DNA of 64,000 bases from Megaustenia siamemsis (lineage: Eukaryota > Mollusca > Gastropoda > Stylommatophora > Ariophantidae): positions 43,233,946-43,297,945 of the forward strand of contig JAVIAB010000139.1 of assembly GCA_032433765.1 (NCBI GenBank). The letters are read 5' to 3'. Shown here in pieces: positions 31,541 to 43,424 of the stretch; the stretch's first letter is position 1; each line of letters starts with the position of its first letter. Below the pieces are notes generated by a model that did no database searches, had not been told where the DNA came from, and worked only from the letters and a program-made list of their open reading frames with translations. Both the position numbers and the translations under genes were made by a program.

Positions 31541-32809
31541 TTGTGAAGTCGGATCTTTCTAGTGTATAGAGGTGATTGTGAAGTCGCATATTTCTTGTGT
31601 ATAGAGGTGATTGTGAAGTCGGATCTTTCTTGTGTATAGAGGTGATTGTGAAGTCGGATCTTTCTTGTGTATAGAGGTGATTGTGAAGTCGCATTTTTCT
31701 TGTGTATAGAGGTGATTGTGAAGTCGTATCTTTCTTGTGTATAAAGGTGATTGTGAAGTCGCATCTTTCTTGTGTATAGAGGTGATTGTGAAGTCGGATC
31801 TTTCTTGCGTATAAAGGTGATTGTGAAGTCGGATCTTTCTAGTGTATAGAGGTGATTGTGAAGTCGCATTTTTCTAGTGAATAGAGGTGATTGTGAAGTC
31901 GGATCTTTCTTGTGTATAAAGGTGATTGTGAAGTCGCATCTTTCTAGTGTATAGAGGTGATTGTGAAGTCGCATCTTTCTTGTGTATAGAGGTGCTTGTA
32001 AATTCTGATCTTTCTTGTGTATAGAGGTGATTGTGAATTCGGATCTTTCTAGTGTATAGAGGTGATTGTGAAGTCACATCTTTCTAGTGTAAAGAGGTGA
32101 TTGTGAATTCGGATCATTCTTGTGTATAAAGGTAATTGGGAAGTGAAATCTTTCTTGTGTATAGAGGTGATTGTGAAGTAGCATCTTTCTTGTGTATAGA
32201 GGTGATTATGAAGTCGGATCTTTCTAGTGTATAGAGGTGATTGTGAAGTCGCATTTTTCTAGTGTATAGAGGTGATTGTGAAGTCGGATCTTTCTTGTGT
32301 ATAAAGGTGATTGTGAAGTCGCATCTTTCTAGTGTATAGAGGTGATTGTGAAGTCGCATCTTTCTTGTGTATAAAGGTAATTGTGAAGTCAAATCTTTCT
32401 TGTGTATAGAGGTGATTGTGAAGTAGCATCTTTCTTGTGTATAGAGGTGATTATGAAGTCGGATCTTTCTAGTGTGTAGAGGTGATTGTGAAGTCGCATT
32501 TTTCTAGTGTATAGAGGTGATTGTGAAGTCGGATCTTTCTTGTGTATAAAGGTGATTGTGAAGTCGCATCTTTCTAGTGTATAGAGGTGATTGTGAAGTC
32601 GCATCTTTCTTGTGTATAGAGGTGCTTGTAAATTCTGATCTTTCTTGTGTATAGAGGTGATTGTGAATTCGGATCTTTCTAGTGTATAGAGGTGATTGTG
32701 AATTGGGATCTTTCTAGTGTATAGATGTGATTGTGAAGTCCCATCTTCTTGTGTAAAGAGGTGATTGTGAAGTAGCATCTTTCTTGTGTATAGAGGTGAT
32801 TATGAAGTC
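31541..32809. repeat. 35-bp minisatellite, ~36 copies
   Basis: Unit GTGAAGTCGCATCTTTCTTG then TGTATAGAGGTGATT. A seven-unit block recurs: the variant GAAGTAGCATC appears at 32175 and 32420, 245 bp apart, with matching variants between. The minus strand is stop-poor, giving frames with a 35-residue period such as RKMRLHNHLYTLERSDFTIT; these are not taken as a gene. Confidence 0.97.
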
Positions 32810-34474
32810 CAATTCTAGTAGATCTTGTCACCATTGATACGTGGATGATCACATACGGTTACGTGAGATTAATAGCTGTATATTTTCAGGCAGCGCGCTT
32901 TTCTTTTTGTGTCGTTGATTCGGTGTTTCCGGATAAGGCTAACGTAATTGCGCCACTTTTGGTTGTCCTCAGTAGTGTTACAGGGTATGACGTCAACGAT
33001 GAGACTTCTAAGAGCTACCTTGGAGACACTGACGTCTTAACTTCTGCCCAACGGTCGGTCGCTTGCATTTTCTTTATGTTTCCATCGGGAATGCGAGCTG
33101 TGCTCATTCCCCCGATATTCTTTTGCACCAGCATCTTTTTGACATAGAGGTTTTGGTTTTCTTGAAAACGTTATTCTCTGGTAATTTATTCTAGAACTTT
33201 TTTTTCCAAACACCCCGAGGAGATAGCTCATATAGGTATGATTAGATTTTTTCACCTATATCATCTATGTACGAAAAACAGCGAACCTCAAATCGTCAAA
33301 CTCTCTTTTGGATATATTATCTAGATTACGCTGGAATTCGTGACAGGGGAAAAGCCGAGAGGACATGCACAAATGTGACGTATAGAAAGAAGACTATCAG
33401 TGATTAATTCTGTGAAGGCAATACAGCTGTAAGTTTGAGTTGATTATTCAGACTACAAAAATATGGAATAGAAGAAATTCTAGCAGGCAGAAATGACAAT
33501 CTGCAAAGGCCAGATAGATGAGTGCACAACGAGAGAACTACTATCAATGGACATACAATTCGCCATGTGTTGAAATCGACAGAACACCTACAGTCTTTTT
33601 TTCCGGGGTATTGTGATATTAACTCTCATCACAAAGATGAAAAAGCAAAATAATGAGGGCGCTGTTAATGTAAACAAAGTTGAACTGATTCAACAACTAA
33701 TTCTATAGAAATTATTAGAAATATTTGTGTAATTACCATGACTCAATTTTGGATAAAAGGTTTGCATTACAACGGGAGTCTTTCTTTCACATAGAACAGT
33801 CTCCATTACCCAGTTAAGGGTAGGGGAACCTAAAACCCAGTAGATCTGGGGATCTAACTTCACTTGTTGTAGCGCAACAGACCAGTTAATTAATTCTCAA
33901 CGTCAGCTTATGCACATTTATGTAAATTTATATTTTAATGGTACATTTATCTGCAAATTATGGAATTTGGATTAGTTTACAGGAAACAAAATAAACAAAC
34001 ACGATATGCTCAAGTGGTTCATCATATAGGGCAACACAAATTCTGTGACTGAGGGCGGACCGTGTATCTTGATAAAACATGTTCTCAGAAAAGATCCGGA
34101 AACAAATGACTTGCGAGAAGTCTGAAAGGGAGAAAGAAAGTTGGTGAAGGTCACCAAAATGGAGGAGAATGGAGCAAGATGTAAGAAGTTTTGGTAGGAT
34201 TTGAGGAACTCTACGAAGAGTGTGCGTATAGGAAGTCTAAATTGGACGAAGATCGCTATAAGGTAAGATGAAGAAGAGGATAATTAAAGAATGAAATGTT
34301 CTAATTATTTTTGGTGGGGTAACTTCAGCAGCTCACCGGTTATGAAGACATCTTACTCTCTCATTTTCTACCAATTACCTTGTTTTGAGACATTTATTTC
34401 AAACTTTCAAAAGTTCACATTAACAATTATCGTGTGCTTGCACAAATTACACGTGAACATGCGGGTGCTCGTCA
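32810..34474. other. 1.7 kb, no gene recognised
   Basis: A 100-codon plus-strand frame at 32845-33147 and its antisense (TARIPDGNIKKMQATDRWAE) look protein-like but match nothing I know. TGTTTCCATCGGGAAT at 33076 also occurs in SINE-3 (3239), so this may be a decayed repeat. The rest is unique. Confidence 0.4.
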
Positions 34475-35157
34475 GGTCTTGCCCTCTGCTGTTGACAGTT
34501 CTTGCACTCTGCTGTTGACAGTTCTTGCACTCTGCTGTTGACAGTTCTTACACTCTGCTGTTGACAGTTCTTACACTCTGCTGTTGACAATTCTTGCGCT
34601 TTGTTGTTGACCGTTCTTGCACTCTGCTGTTGACAGATCTTGTACTCTGTTGTTGACAGCTCTTGTACTCTGCTGTTGACAGCTCTTGTACTCTGCTGTT
34701 GACAGCTCTTGTACTCTGCTGTTGACAGCTCTTGTACTCTGCTGTTGACAGCTCTTGTACTCTGCTGTTGACAGCTCTTGTACTCTGTTGTTGACAGCTC
34801 TTGTACTCTGCTGTTGACAGCTCTTGTACTCTGCTGTTGACAGCTCTTGTACTCTGCTGTTGACAGCTCTTGTACTCTGCTGTTGACAGCCCTTGTACTC
34901 TGCTGTTGACAGCTTTTGTACTCTGCTGTTGACAGCTCTTGTACTCTGTTGTTGACAATTCTTGTACTCTGCTGTTGACAGCTCTTGTACTCTGTTGTTG
35001 ACAGTTCTTGCACTCTGCTGTTGACAGTTCTTGCACTCTGATGTTGACAGTTCTTGCACTCTGCTGTTGACAGTTCTTGCACTCTGATGTTGACAGCTCT
35101 TGTACTCTGCTGTTGACAGTTCTTGCACTCTCGTGTTGACAGCTCTTGTACTCTGCC
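34475..35157. repeat. 23-bp minisatellite, ~29 copies
   Basis: Unit CTTGTACTCTGCTGTTGACA plus GCT. Units at both edges read TTCTTGCACTC; central ones read CTCTTGTACTC. On the minus strand the unit has no stop in any frame, so all three frames stay open for over 600 bp, each repeating QELSTAEYKSCQQQSTRAVN-type sequence. Confidence 0.97.
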
Positions 35158-35353
35158 GATAATTTTCTTGCATCATCAGACAACAGATCGGAGTCGTGGA
35201 CACAGTCCGAGTACAATAATGCCCTTAATTGTCGAAAATGCTGAGTACAGCAGCGACTGATTTAAATACACAAACAGCAGTACCTAAATGCCAGTTTCTG
35301 AGTGACCAGCAAATCATTAATTTAAATTATTAAAAACATTTTGGTTGCAAGTG

Positions 35354-35515
35354 AACATGCTGAAGTCGGATGTGTTGGGTCGAAAGGCGCAAATATCACA
35401 GTTATGCAGCAAACCACAACACAACGCAGACAACCCCACTTAACGTCCATTTTAAGGCGTATGATGAAGAGGCATACTCCTTAAGTCATCGGGCGAACGC
35501 ATGCAAGCATTGTAA
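35354..35515 (+). repeat. Dispersed repeat R, copy 2
   Basis: GCTGAAGTCGGATGTGTTGG, then CGAAAGGCGCAAATATCACA, GCAAACCACAACACAACGCA, CTTAACGTCCATTTTAAGG and ATCGGGCGAACGCATGCAAG, collinear with 3990-4175 and 51668-51840. Confidence 0.8.
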
Positions 35516-35670
35516 GTGTAGTCAGCATTATTTTTTAAAATACTATAACTGGTTGCTTTCTGTAAACAGAAAACATTATCACCATGTCTCTTCCTTGTTA
35601 TCCTGATGGCTGAAAGGTTATCGGGTAAGCACACATATTCACACACGAACAAACTCACAGACACACACAC

Positions 35671-35693
35671 GTATATATATATATATATATATA
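35671..35693. repeat. (TA)n microsatellite
   Basis: About 11 TA units. The flanks (35516-36172) hold no recognisable gene. Confidence 0.95.
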
Positions 35694-36172
35694 CAAAGCA
35701 TTTAAGTTATCGTTTCTTAAAATGACTAAATACGAAGCTAATTTTATAGCTTATTTGATTGGTCGAAATCGACTTCCTGTTGTTTAATTGAATATACGTA
35801 CTCTTACATTGTGGTGCAGTAGCTGAGACGTTTCAGCATTTGGTGAAGAGGTTGCTAGAAACCCATCTATGCTATCAAGTCATAGCATGCCCATTCTCCA
35901 CATCAATTGTTGACATAATGCACATCTAATATTAAATATCAACGTTGGTTGGTCAAAATGGTCTCTGCTTCACTTAGAAATCGTTACGGGAGAAGGGAAT
36001 TTTATAAATCCATGAAAAGAAACCCTTCCATGTAGAAATTGTCCCCGAGTACATGGCGCGCGCGCGAGGTGCTGTGAGAAAAAGAAACTTTGTAGAACCC
36101 GATGTAGTTGTATATGAAGCGGCGTCATGTCAGAATGTAGTATAACATTTTAGTATGAAAGTGCAAGTCACG

Positions 36173-37664
36173 TAACTTAGTGCTAACTTCAATCCTTCTC
36201 TATGTATTCATCGCTCAAGGTAACTTAGTGCTAACTTCAATCCTTCTCTATGTATTCATCGCTCAAGGTAACTTAGTGCTAACTTCAATCCTTCTATATG
36301 TACTCATCGCTCAAGGTAACTTAGTGCTAACTTCAATCCTTCTCTATGTATTCATCGCTCAAGGTAACTTAGTGCTAACTTCAATCCTTCTCTATGTATT
36401 CATCGCTCAAGGTAACTTAGTACTAACTTCAGTCCTTCTCTATGCATTCATCGCTCAAGGTAACTTAGTGCTAACTTCAATCCTTCGCAATGTATTCATC
36501 GCTCAAGGTAACTTAATGCTAACTTCAATCCTTCTCTATGTATTCATCGCTCAAGGTAACTTAGTGTTAACTTCAATCCTTCTCTATGTATTCATCGCTC
36601 AAGGTAACTTACTGCTAACTTCAATCCTTCTCTATGTATTCATCGCTCAAGGTAACTTAGTGCTAACTTCAACCCTTCTCTATGTATTCATCGCTCAAGG
36701 TAACTTAATGTTAACTTCAATCCTTCTCTATGTATCCATCGCTCAAGGTAACTTACTGCTAACTTCAATCCTTCTCTATGTATTCATCGCTCAAGATAAC
36801 TTAGTGCTAACTTCAATCCATCTCTATGTATTCATCGCTCAAGGTAACTTAGTGCTAACTTCAATCCTTCTCTATGTATTCATCGCTCAAGGTAACTTAG
36901 TGCTAACTTCAGTCCTTCTCTATGTATTCATCGCTCAAGGTAACTTAGTGCTAACTTCAATCCTTTTCTATGTATTCATCGCTCAAGATAACTTAGTGCT
37001 AACTTCAATCCTTCTCTATGTATTCATCGTTCAAGGTAACTTAGTGCTAACTTCAATCCTTCTCTATGTATTCATCGCTCAAGGTAACTTAGTGCTAACT
37101 TCAACCCTTCTCTATGTATTCATCGCTCAAGGTAACTTAGTGCTAACTTCAATCCTTCTCTATGTATTCATCGCTCAAGGTAACTTAGTGCTAACTTCAA
37201 CCCTTCTCTATGTATTCATCGCTCAAGGTAACTTAGTGCTAACTTCAATCCTTCTCTATGTATTCATCGCTCAAGGTAACTTAGTGCTAACTTCAATCCT
37301 TCTCTATGTATTCATCGCTCAAGTTAACTTAGTGCTAACTTCAATACTTCTCTATGTATTCATCGCTCAAGGTAACTTAGTGCTAACTTCAGTCCTTCTA
37401 TATGTATTCATCGCTCAAGGTAACTTACTGCTAACTTTAATCCTTCTCTATGTATTCATCGCTCAAGGTAACTTAGTGCTAACTTCAATCCTTCTCTATG
37501 TATTCATCGCTCAAGGTAACTTACTGCTAACTTCAATCCTTCTCTATGTATTCATCGCTCAAGGTAACTTAGTGCTAACTTCAATCCTTCTCTATGTATT
37601 CATCGCTCAAGGTAACTTACTGCTAACTTCAATCCTTCTCTATGTATTCATCGCTCAAGGTAAC
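36173..37664. repeat. 48-bp minisatellite, ~31 copies
   Basis: Unit GTAACTTAGTGCTAACTTCA then ATCCTTCTCTATGTATTCAT CGCTCAAG. As 48 is divisible by three, one plus-strand frame is open through the array and reads the hydrophobic 16-mer LVLTSILLYVFIAQGN. The frame has no ATG near its start (it opens at GTG). Substitutions are scattered over all codon positions, so I treat it as a repeat, not a gene. Confidence 0.96.
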
Positions 37665-38101
37665 GCATTTCGCATTGCGCTTCTTCACTTTCATGATGTA
37701 CTGATTTGTAGATCTCGCGCCTGAGTCTCGAACCCCGTATGAAGTTGAATACTGAAATCCTCAACTTCTTTCTTACTGCGCGCGCCATGTAATCTCGGAA
37801 AGTCTCAACAAAGACTGCGCCTTTACAACGAGATAAAGTTATTTCGTTTCTCTTAAAGATCTCTTAGTAAAGAGCACACCTTTTAGACCGATCATCGTGC
37901 TATGAGTTTGTTTGTTACAAAAAATCATTACCATCATCATCAAGTGTAATACATGTTATCGTAGGTAAACAAGTCTATCCACTAATTTTTGTCTATGTAG
38001 ATGTTTAATAATTTTGATTTCCTACCAATCCATTCTTTTCAACTACATTTAATCTTCTCTTTTTTATTCCCTATATCCTTTCTGAATTCCCTATACCAAT
38101 T
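37665..38101. other. No gene recognised
   Basis: Unique sequence between the 48-bp array and LINE-C. CATATCTTTTCTGATGAATT near 39025 loosely resembles TATATCCTTTCTGAATTCC near 38073, a possible but unconvincing target duplication of that LINE. Confidence 0.35.
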
Positions 38102-39012
38102 CCAATATATAAAACAAGGAGTCAGACAAGGCTGTGTTCTGTCGCCGGATTTGTTCTCACTTTACAGCGAACATAATATGAGATCAATAGTAGACAAAAA
38201 AGGAATTGAAGTCAACGGTCACAAAGTAAATAATTTGCGATATGCGGATGACACAGTCTTAATAGCAGAAACAGAGAATGAACTACAAGAAATTATAGAC
38301 ATAATAGTAAAAGTAAGTAACAAAAAAGGTCTCAGTCTGAATAGTAAAAAAACAGAAGTAATGGTTATATAAAAGAAACAATCATCACCGTCATGCAGCA
38401 TACAAATAAACAGGACAAATCTAAAACAAGTGCAACGTTTCAAATACTTGGGTACAATAATAACATCAGATGGAAGATGCACCACAGAAATAAAAAGCAG
38501 AATAGCTCAGGCTAAAATAGCATTTCAGAAAATGAAAAATATCTTATGCAACAAATCTATCTCAAAAGGAGTGAGAAAGAGAGTTCATCAGTGCTATATA
38601 GAACCAACTCTGGCCTATGGAAGCGAATCATGGACAGTAGACAAACAAATGAAAAGACGATTAGAGGCCATATAGATGGGATTTCTCAGAAGAATGTTGA
38701 AAGTTCCCTGGATAGCTAAAAAGACCAATGAGGAAATTATCAAAGAGGCCAACACACAAAGGGAGCTCCTAAAAAACATCAGAAAGAAACAATCAACATT
38801 TTTCGGGCACATCATAAGAAGAGGAAAGTTGGAATAATTGGTTACAACTGGCAAAATAAAAGGAAAGAGAAATAACGGACGACAAAGAAAGAAAATACTG
38901 GATAGCTTGGTGTCATGGCATGGAAAACAGTCAACAACAGAACTGATACAATGCACTGTAGACAAGATTGTGGAAGGACATGATCGCCTTCGCCAACCGG
39001 TATGAGACAGGA
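38102..39012 (+). mobile_element. LINE-C, longest copy, 5'-truncated
   Basis: Starts within RT at [20 protein letters not shown], then [20 protein letters not shown] (catalytic YADD intact) and [16 protein letters not shown], then a stop. FKYLGTIITSDGRCTTEIKS, CYIEPTLAYGSESWTVDKQM, RRMLKVPWIAKKTNEEIIKE, ANTQRELLKNIRKKQSTFFG and SLVSWHGKQSTTELIQC follow. It ends GACAGGATGATGATC. Three or more in-frame stops make it inactive. It gives the reference order for the LINE-C fragments elsewhere. Confidence 0.9.
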
Positions 39013-39094
39013 TGATGATCATATCTTTTCTGATGAATTCCATCAAATGTTAAAAATCATGTGGAGCAAATAATTGTCAAATAATGTTTAAAAA

Positions 39095-39475
39095 CAGACG
39101 TCTTCTAAAGTGCTAATCAAGCCTGTTCTACTATATGAAAGTGAGTCATGGGCCGATGGGCAAGACTGCACAGAAAACATTAGAGGCAGCTGAGATATTG
39201 TTTATCAGAAGAATGCTATGAATTCTAAGTACAGCAACGATTACTAATGAAGATTATTTAACAGGAGCCGGTGTGTGGGCATGTGATGCGAAAAGAAGGG
39301 CTGAATCAATGGAAAGAATAGCAGAGGAAATTTAAGAGAGAAAATAACAGCTTAACCACATGGCAGAAAAAAAAAGATCACCGGCTGAAATTATGACAAG
39401 CATGAAGGACCGAGAGATGCGGAGAGAGATGATCGCCTACGTCAACCATTATGGTACCTAATGATGATGATGATG
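39095..39475 (+). mobile_element. Diverged LINE RT C-terminal fragment
   Basis: KPVLLYESESWADGQ, then interrupted LEAAEI..RRML-like and VGHVMRKEGL-like pieces, then SPAEIMTSMKDREMRREMIA and a GTACCTAATGATGATGATGA end. Closest in layout to LINE-B but strongly diverged. Confidence 0.7.
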
Positions 39476-39539
39476 CTATCTCTTCTTTCCTCAACTTGTG
39501 TAGATGTCACAAGATATTCTTAGCTTTAGCATTCTCAAT

Positions 39540-39805
39540 CATCATCAAGTACCGGGCCTGCTGGCGTAGGTGATAATGTTTCGCCACAATTTTCGATCTC
39601 GACAGTTATTTATAATTTCTGTTGTTTACCTTCTGCATGCCATTCTCTTAAGTGTCTGGTATCTTTTCTCTTTGCTTCCCTCTATTTCTTCGTCCCTCAA
39701 TTTTTCCAGTTGTTGCAATATATTCCAGCTGTTCTCTTCTCATTACATGGCCAAAAAATGATGATTGTCTCTTCCTAATTTTTTCTAAAAGTTTTCCTCG
39801 CGTCC
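39540..39805 (-). mobile_element. LINE-B 3' fragment
   Basis: Reverse complement of the LINE-B end: ATCATCAAGTACCGGGCCTG, then GGCCAAAAAATGATGATTGT (FGHVMRREQ region). Only ~260 bp. A short (ATC)n tract lies at 39858-39887. Confidence 0.85.
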
Positions 39806-39854
39806 TGTCTTTCTACTTGGTGTCAAGTGCTTTTTTTCTTCTTCTCCTTCTTGC

Positions 39855-39886
<32 letters not shown>

Positions 39887-39890
39887 TTTT

Positions 39891-40204
39891 TCTTCTTATG
39901 CATTCGCCCAACGTTTACTCGTCGTTTGGGTAACTTCTGTTTCATCGGGGGTCTTTCATCAATATATTGAGAACCACTAGTGTACATCACCAGGAGCTAT
40001 CTCTCCACTGCGATAGTGGATTCCCTTTGGCAAGTCCCCGTCCTGATTTGAATAAACAATTGGCTGAGGGCTGGGGTAATCTATGCAAATTCTTGGCCAA
40101 ACATCCGGTGCAGCCTATAAACTGACTACGTTCTTACTAGCTATCATTTATTGAAGGTATTTTTAGAACACGATTACATACAGTGAAGAGTGCAATGTAT
40201 TGTC
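39891..40204. other. No gene recognised
   Basis: Unique DNA with no repeat or frame of note. Confidence 0.35.
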
Positions 40205-40566
40205 ATCTTTGTATGCAATCTATACACTGAGCAAATCTTTAAAAACATCATAGAGATGTCATGCCTACAAATTAATGGAAAGATAATCAATAACCTAAGA
40301 TATGCTGACGATACTGTACTACTAGCAGAAAATCCTAAAAATCTACAACAATTACTTAATGAAATAAACATGACAACCAAAAAATATGGACTAGATATGA
40401 ATATTAAAAAGACTAAAACTATGATCATAAACAAAGAAAATACTCAAACCCACAAGTAGATATCAAAATTGAAGGAAGAGACATAGAGTACAGTTCAGAA
40501 CTAGAACTACCTTGGACATACTATAACCAGTGATGGAAAATGTACAACTGAAATAAACAAAAGAAT

Positions 40567-43424
40567 CTTCATCATCAAGTACCGGACCTGCTGGCGAAGG
40601 TGATCATGTCTCTCCACAACTTTCGATCTCGGCAGCTATTTATCATTTCTGTTGTTGACCTTCTGCCAAGCCATTCTCTTAAGCTGTCTGTTATTTTTTC
40701 TCTTTGCTTCCCTCTATCTCTTCGTACCTCAATTTTTCCAGTTGTTACATTATATTCCAGCTGTTCTATTCTCATTACATGGCCAAAAAAGATGATTGTT
40801 TCTTCCTAATATTGGAAATTATATCTCTTTTTGCTTTGACCTCTCTCAGAACATCTTCATTACTCTTCTTAGCTGTCCATGGTACTCTCAACATTCTTCT
40901 GTAAAACCATATTTCTACAGACTCCAGTGATTGTCTTGTCTGTTGTCCTATTGTCCATAATTCTCATCCATATGTTAAGACTGGCTCTACATAACATTTA
41001 AGAATTCTTTTTCTAGTTTTTATTGTCAAAAATGGATTGCATAGTATCTTTCTCATTTTTTGGAAAGCTGCTTTTGCCTGAGCAATTCTGCATCCCACCT
41101 CTTTTGTACATCTTCCGTCTGAGGTTAACAAAGTTCCCAAATATTTAAATTCATTTACCTGTTTTAATATTGTTCCACTTTTCTTTTTTTCGCACTGAGG
41201 TGATGTCTCTTTCTTTGTTGTTACCATTACCTCTGTCTTTTTGCTATTAAGGCTGAGTCCTTTATTTTTGCTTTCTTTCACTATAATGTCCAACATTTCT
41301 TGTAACTCATTTTCACTCTCAGCGATTAAAACTGTATCATCAGCATACCTTAGATTATTTATATTATGACCTCCAATTGTTATTCTAGGCATGCCCCTTA
41401 TGGATCTTAAAATAATCTTACTTTAAATATTAAACAAATCTGGTGACAGCACACAACCTTGTCTACCACCCTGTTTTATTTGTTGAAATATTCCCAATTG
41501 GTTTCCAGTTCTTATGGCCGCTGTTTGTTGCCAGTACATGTTCTTTATTATTCTTAGATCTTTGCTGTCTACGTTTATGCTTTCTAAAATGTTGAGAATT
41601 TCTTGGTGCTTTACTTTGTCAAATGGATTGGTGTAATCTATGAAACATAGGTATAGATCTGTTTTCACCTCTGTGGCTCTTTCTACTAAAGATCTTATGA
41701 TATAAATGGCATTGCTTGTTCCTTTATCTCTAACAAAACCACACTGTTCATCGCTAATTTCTGGACTGATTTTGTTTCGCACTCTTCGCATGATGATTCT
41801 TAATAATATCTTAGTCATATGACTCTTAAGGCTTATTGTGCGATGATCATCGCAGTCAATCGCACCTGATTTCTTTGGTAGGGCTCTGAATATTGACTTG
41901 AGCATGTCGTCTGGTATATATTGGTGTTGTAGATATCATTCAATATTTTTGTTATTTCTATTCCAAAATCACCCATGGCTTCAATCTCTTCTTTAGTTAT
42001 ATTATCTGGTCTAGGAGCTTTGCCTGCTTTCATATTGCGCAAGGCGTCTTTCACTTCTTCTCTGAGTATTTCTGGTCCTTCTCCATTATCCTTAATATTT
42101 ACGTCTGTTCGTTCATCATTATAAAGATCTTTAATGTATTCTGTCCATCGTTCCCTTATGTTTTCTTGATCAATCAACAATTCTCCTTCCTTTGATCTTA
42201 AACATCCAGTTTTTGATTGCGTTTTTCTTCCTGTTAATTCCTCAATTTGTTTGTATATAGCTTTAGCATCTCCTTTTTGTTGCATTTCAATCTCTTTGCA
42301 TCTCTCTTTTAGCCATGCTTCTTTTGCTTCATTGCATTTTACTACAATTTCTTTATTTAATCTCTTATACTCATCTTTATTTTCTTTATTTCTTCTTCTT
42401 GTATCCATTAGCTGCAAAATGTCATCTGTCATCCATTTCTTTCTTGAATTTGTCCTCACTGGTGGTATGAACTCTTTTGATGTTTGTTGAATTGATTCTT
42501 TTAGCATTTCCCACTGTTCATCAATGCTTTGTATCTTCTCTATTGCATTGTACCGGTTCTGAATTGTGATTTTATATTTGTCTTGCAGCTTCTTGTCTGA
42601 TTTTAGTAAATCTAAATTTAAGTTGATGTTAACTGAGGCTCGTTTTGTTGTTTTTAATTTTACTCTAAGCTTTCCCACAACTGGTACATGATCACTATTG
42701 CAATCTGCCCCTAGTCTAGTTTTCACACACATCAAACTGTTTCTAATTCTATTGCTTATCATTATATAATCAATTTGTTTACGTGCGTTGTCCCCTGGGA
42801 TTTTCCATGTCCACAGACGTCTTGGATGTTGCTTAAACCAGGTGTTTCCTATCATCATGTTGTGTGTTCTTGCCCAGTCAATAAGTCTCTCACCTCTTTT
42901 ACTCCTGCCGCTTAAGCCACAATGACCAACTACTTCCTCAACTCTTTCCTTTCCTACTTTTGCGTTAAAATCCCCTAGAACTATGGTGTTTTCATGTGGT
43001 TGCATTTATGAAGTGCCTCATTTAACTCGTCGTAAAATTTATTAATTGTTTCCTCTAGACTGTCTGCTGTTGGTGCATAAACTTGTATAAGATTTATGTC
43101 TATTGGCTTTCCATTCAATTTCACTAAAAGGACTCTGTCAGATAATGGGTAAAAGCCTTTCACTGTTCATGCTCTTTCTGCATCCAATTTGATACCTACT
43201 CCTCTTTGGTGTTCAGTATCTCCAGAATATATTATTTTATGTTTATCAGAATACATCTCCCCTGATCCGATGTATCTCATTTCGCAAAGTCCCAGTAATT
43301 GTAAATCCATTCTTTTCATTTCTTGTATGATGTTTTCTAGTTTACCCTTCTGCATGAGTGTTCTCACATTCCAAGTACCTATCTTTAGAGTTTGTTTTAT
43401 CTTTATTTTGCTTACAGTAGCTTG
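40567..43424 (-). mobile_element. LINE-B, near full length (2858 bp), 14-bp target duplication
   Basis: ATAAACAAAAGAAT flanks the element perfectly (40553-40566 and 43425-43438). The 5' end lies at 43424 and the 3' end at 40567, where it ends CGGTACTTGATGATGAAG. It encodes an APE-type endonuclease followed by a reverse transcriptase with no RNase H, the layout of RTE-like non-LTR elements. The clade name is inference from layout. Confidence 0.95.
40600..43391 (-). pseudogene. LINE-B endonuclease/reverse transcriptase, broken ORF
   Basis: From the 5' end: IGTWNVRTLMQKGKLENIIQ opens the endonuclease, followed by LGLCEMRYIGSGEM. An in-frame stop follows LDAERA near 43166. Then come INLIQVYAPTADSLEETINK, a frameshift near 42990-43005, LGDFNAKVGKERVEEVVGHC, IDYIMISNRIRNSL and SDHVPV (the catalytic GDFN and SDH motifs are present). 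KAGKAPRPDNITKEEIEAMG leads into RT, and a second frameshift lies near 41890-41905. [29 protein letters not shown] then a stop (41420; the sister copy at 54590 has Tyr), [40 protein letters not shown] and CYVEPVLTYG follow, then further stops. Catalytic residues survive, but at least two shifts and several stops make this copy dead. Confidence 0.9.

Noticed and set aside
31486..32778. RKMRLHNHLYT-type repeat proteins
   Set aside because: Frames of the 35-bp minisatellite with a 35-residue period; stops and frame changes between blocks; no gene context.
33060..33100. Relationship of TGTTTCCATCGGGAAT to SINE-3
   Set aside because: A 16-bp identity is suggestive, but the flanks do not align and there is no tRNA-like head.
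36180..37724. 514-codon hydrophobic repeat protein
   Set aside because: The frame opens at GTG with no ATG at its start, is wholly explained by a 48-bp unit divisible by three, and has no gene-like flanks.
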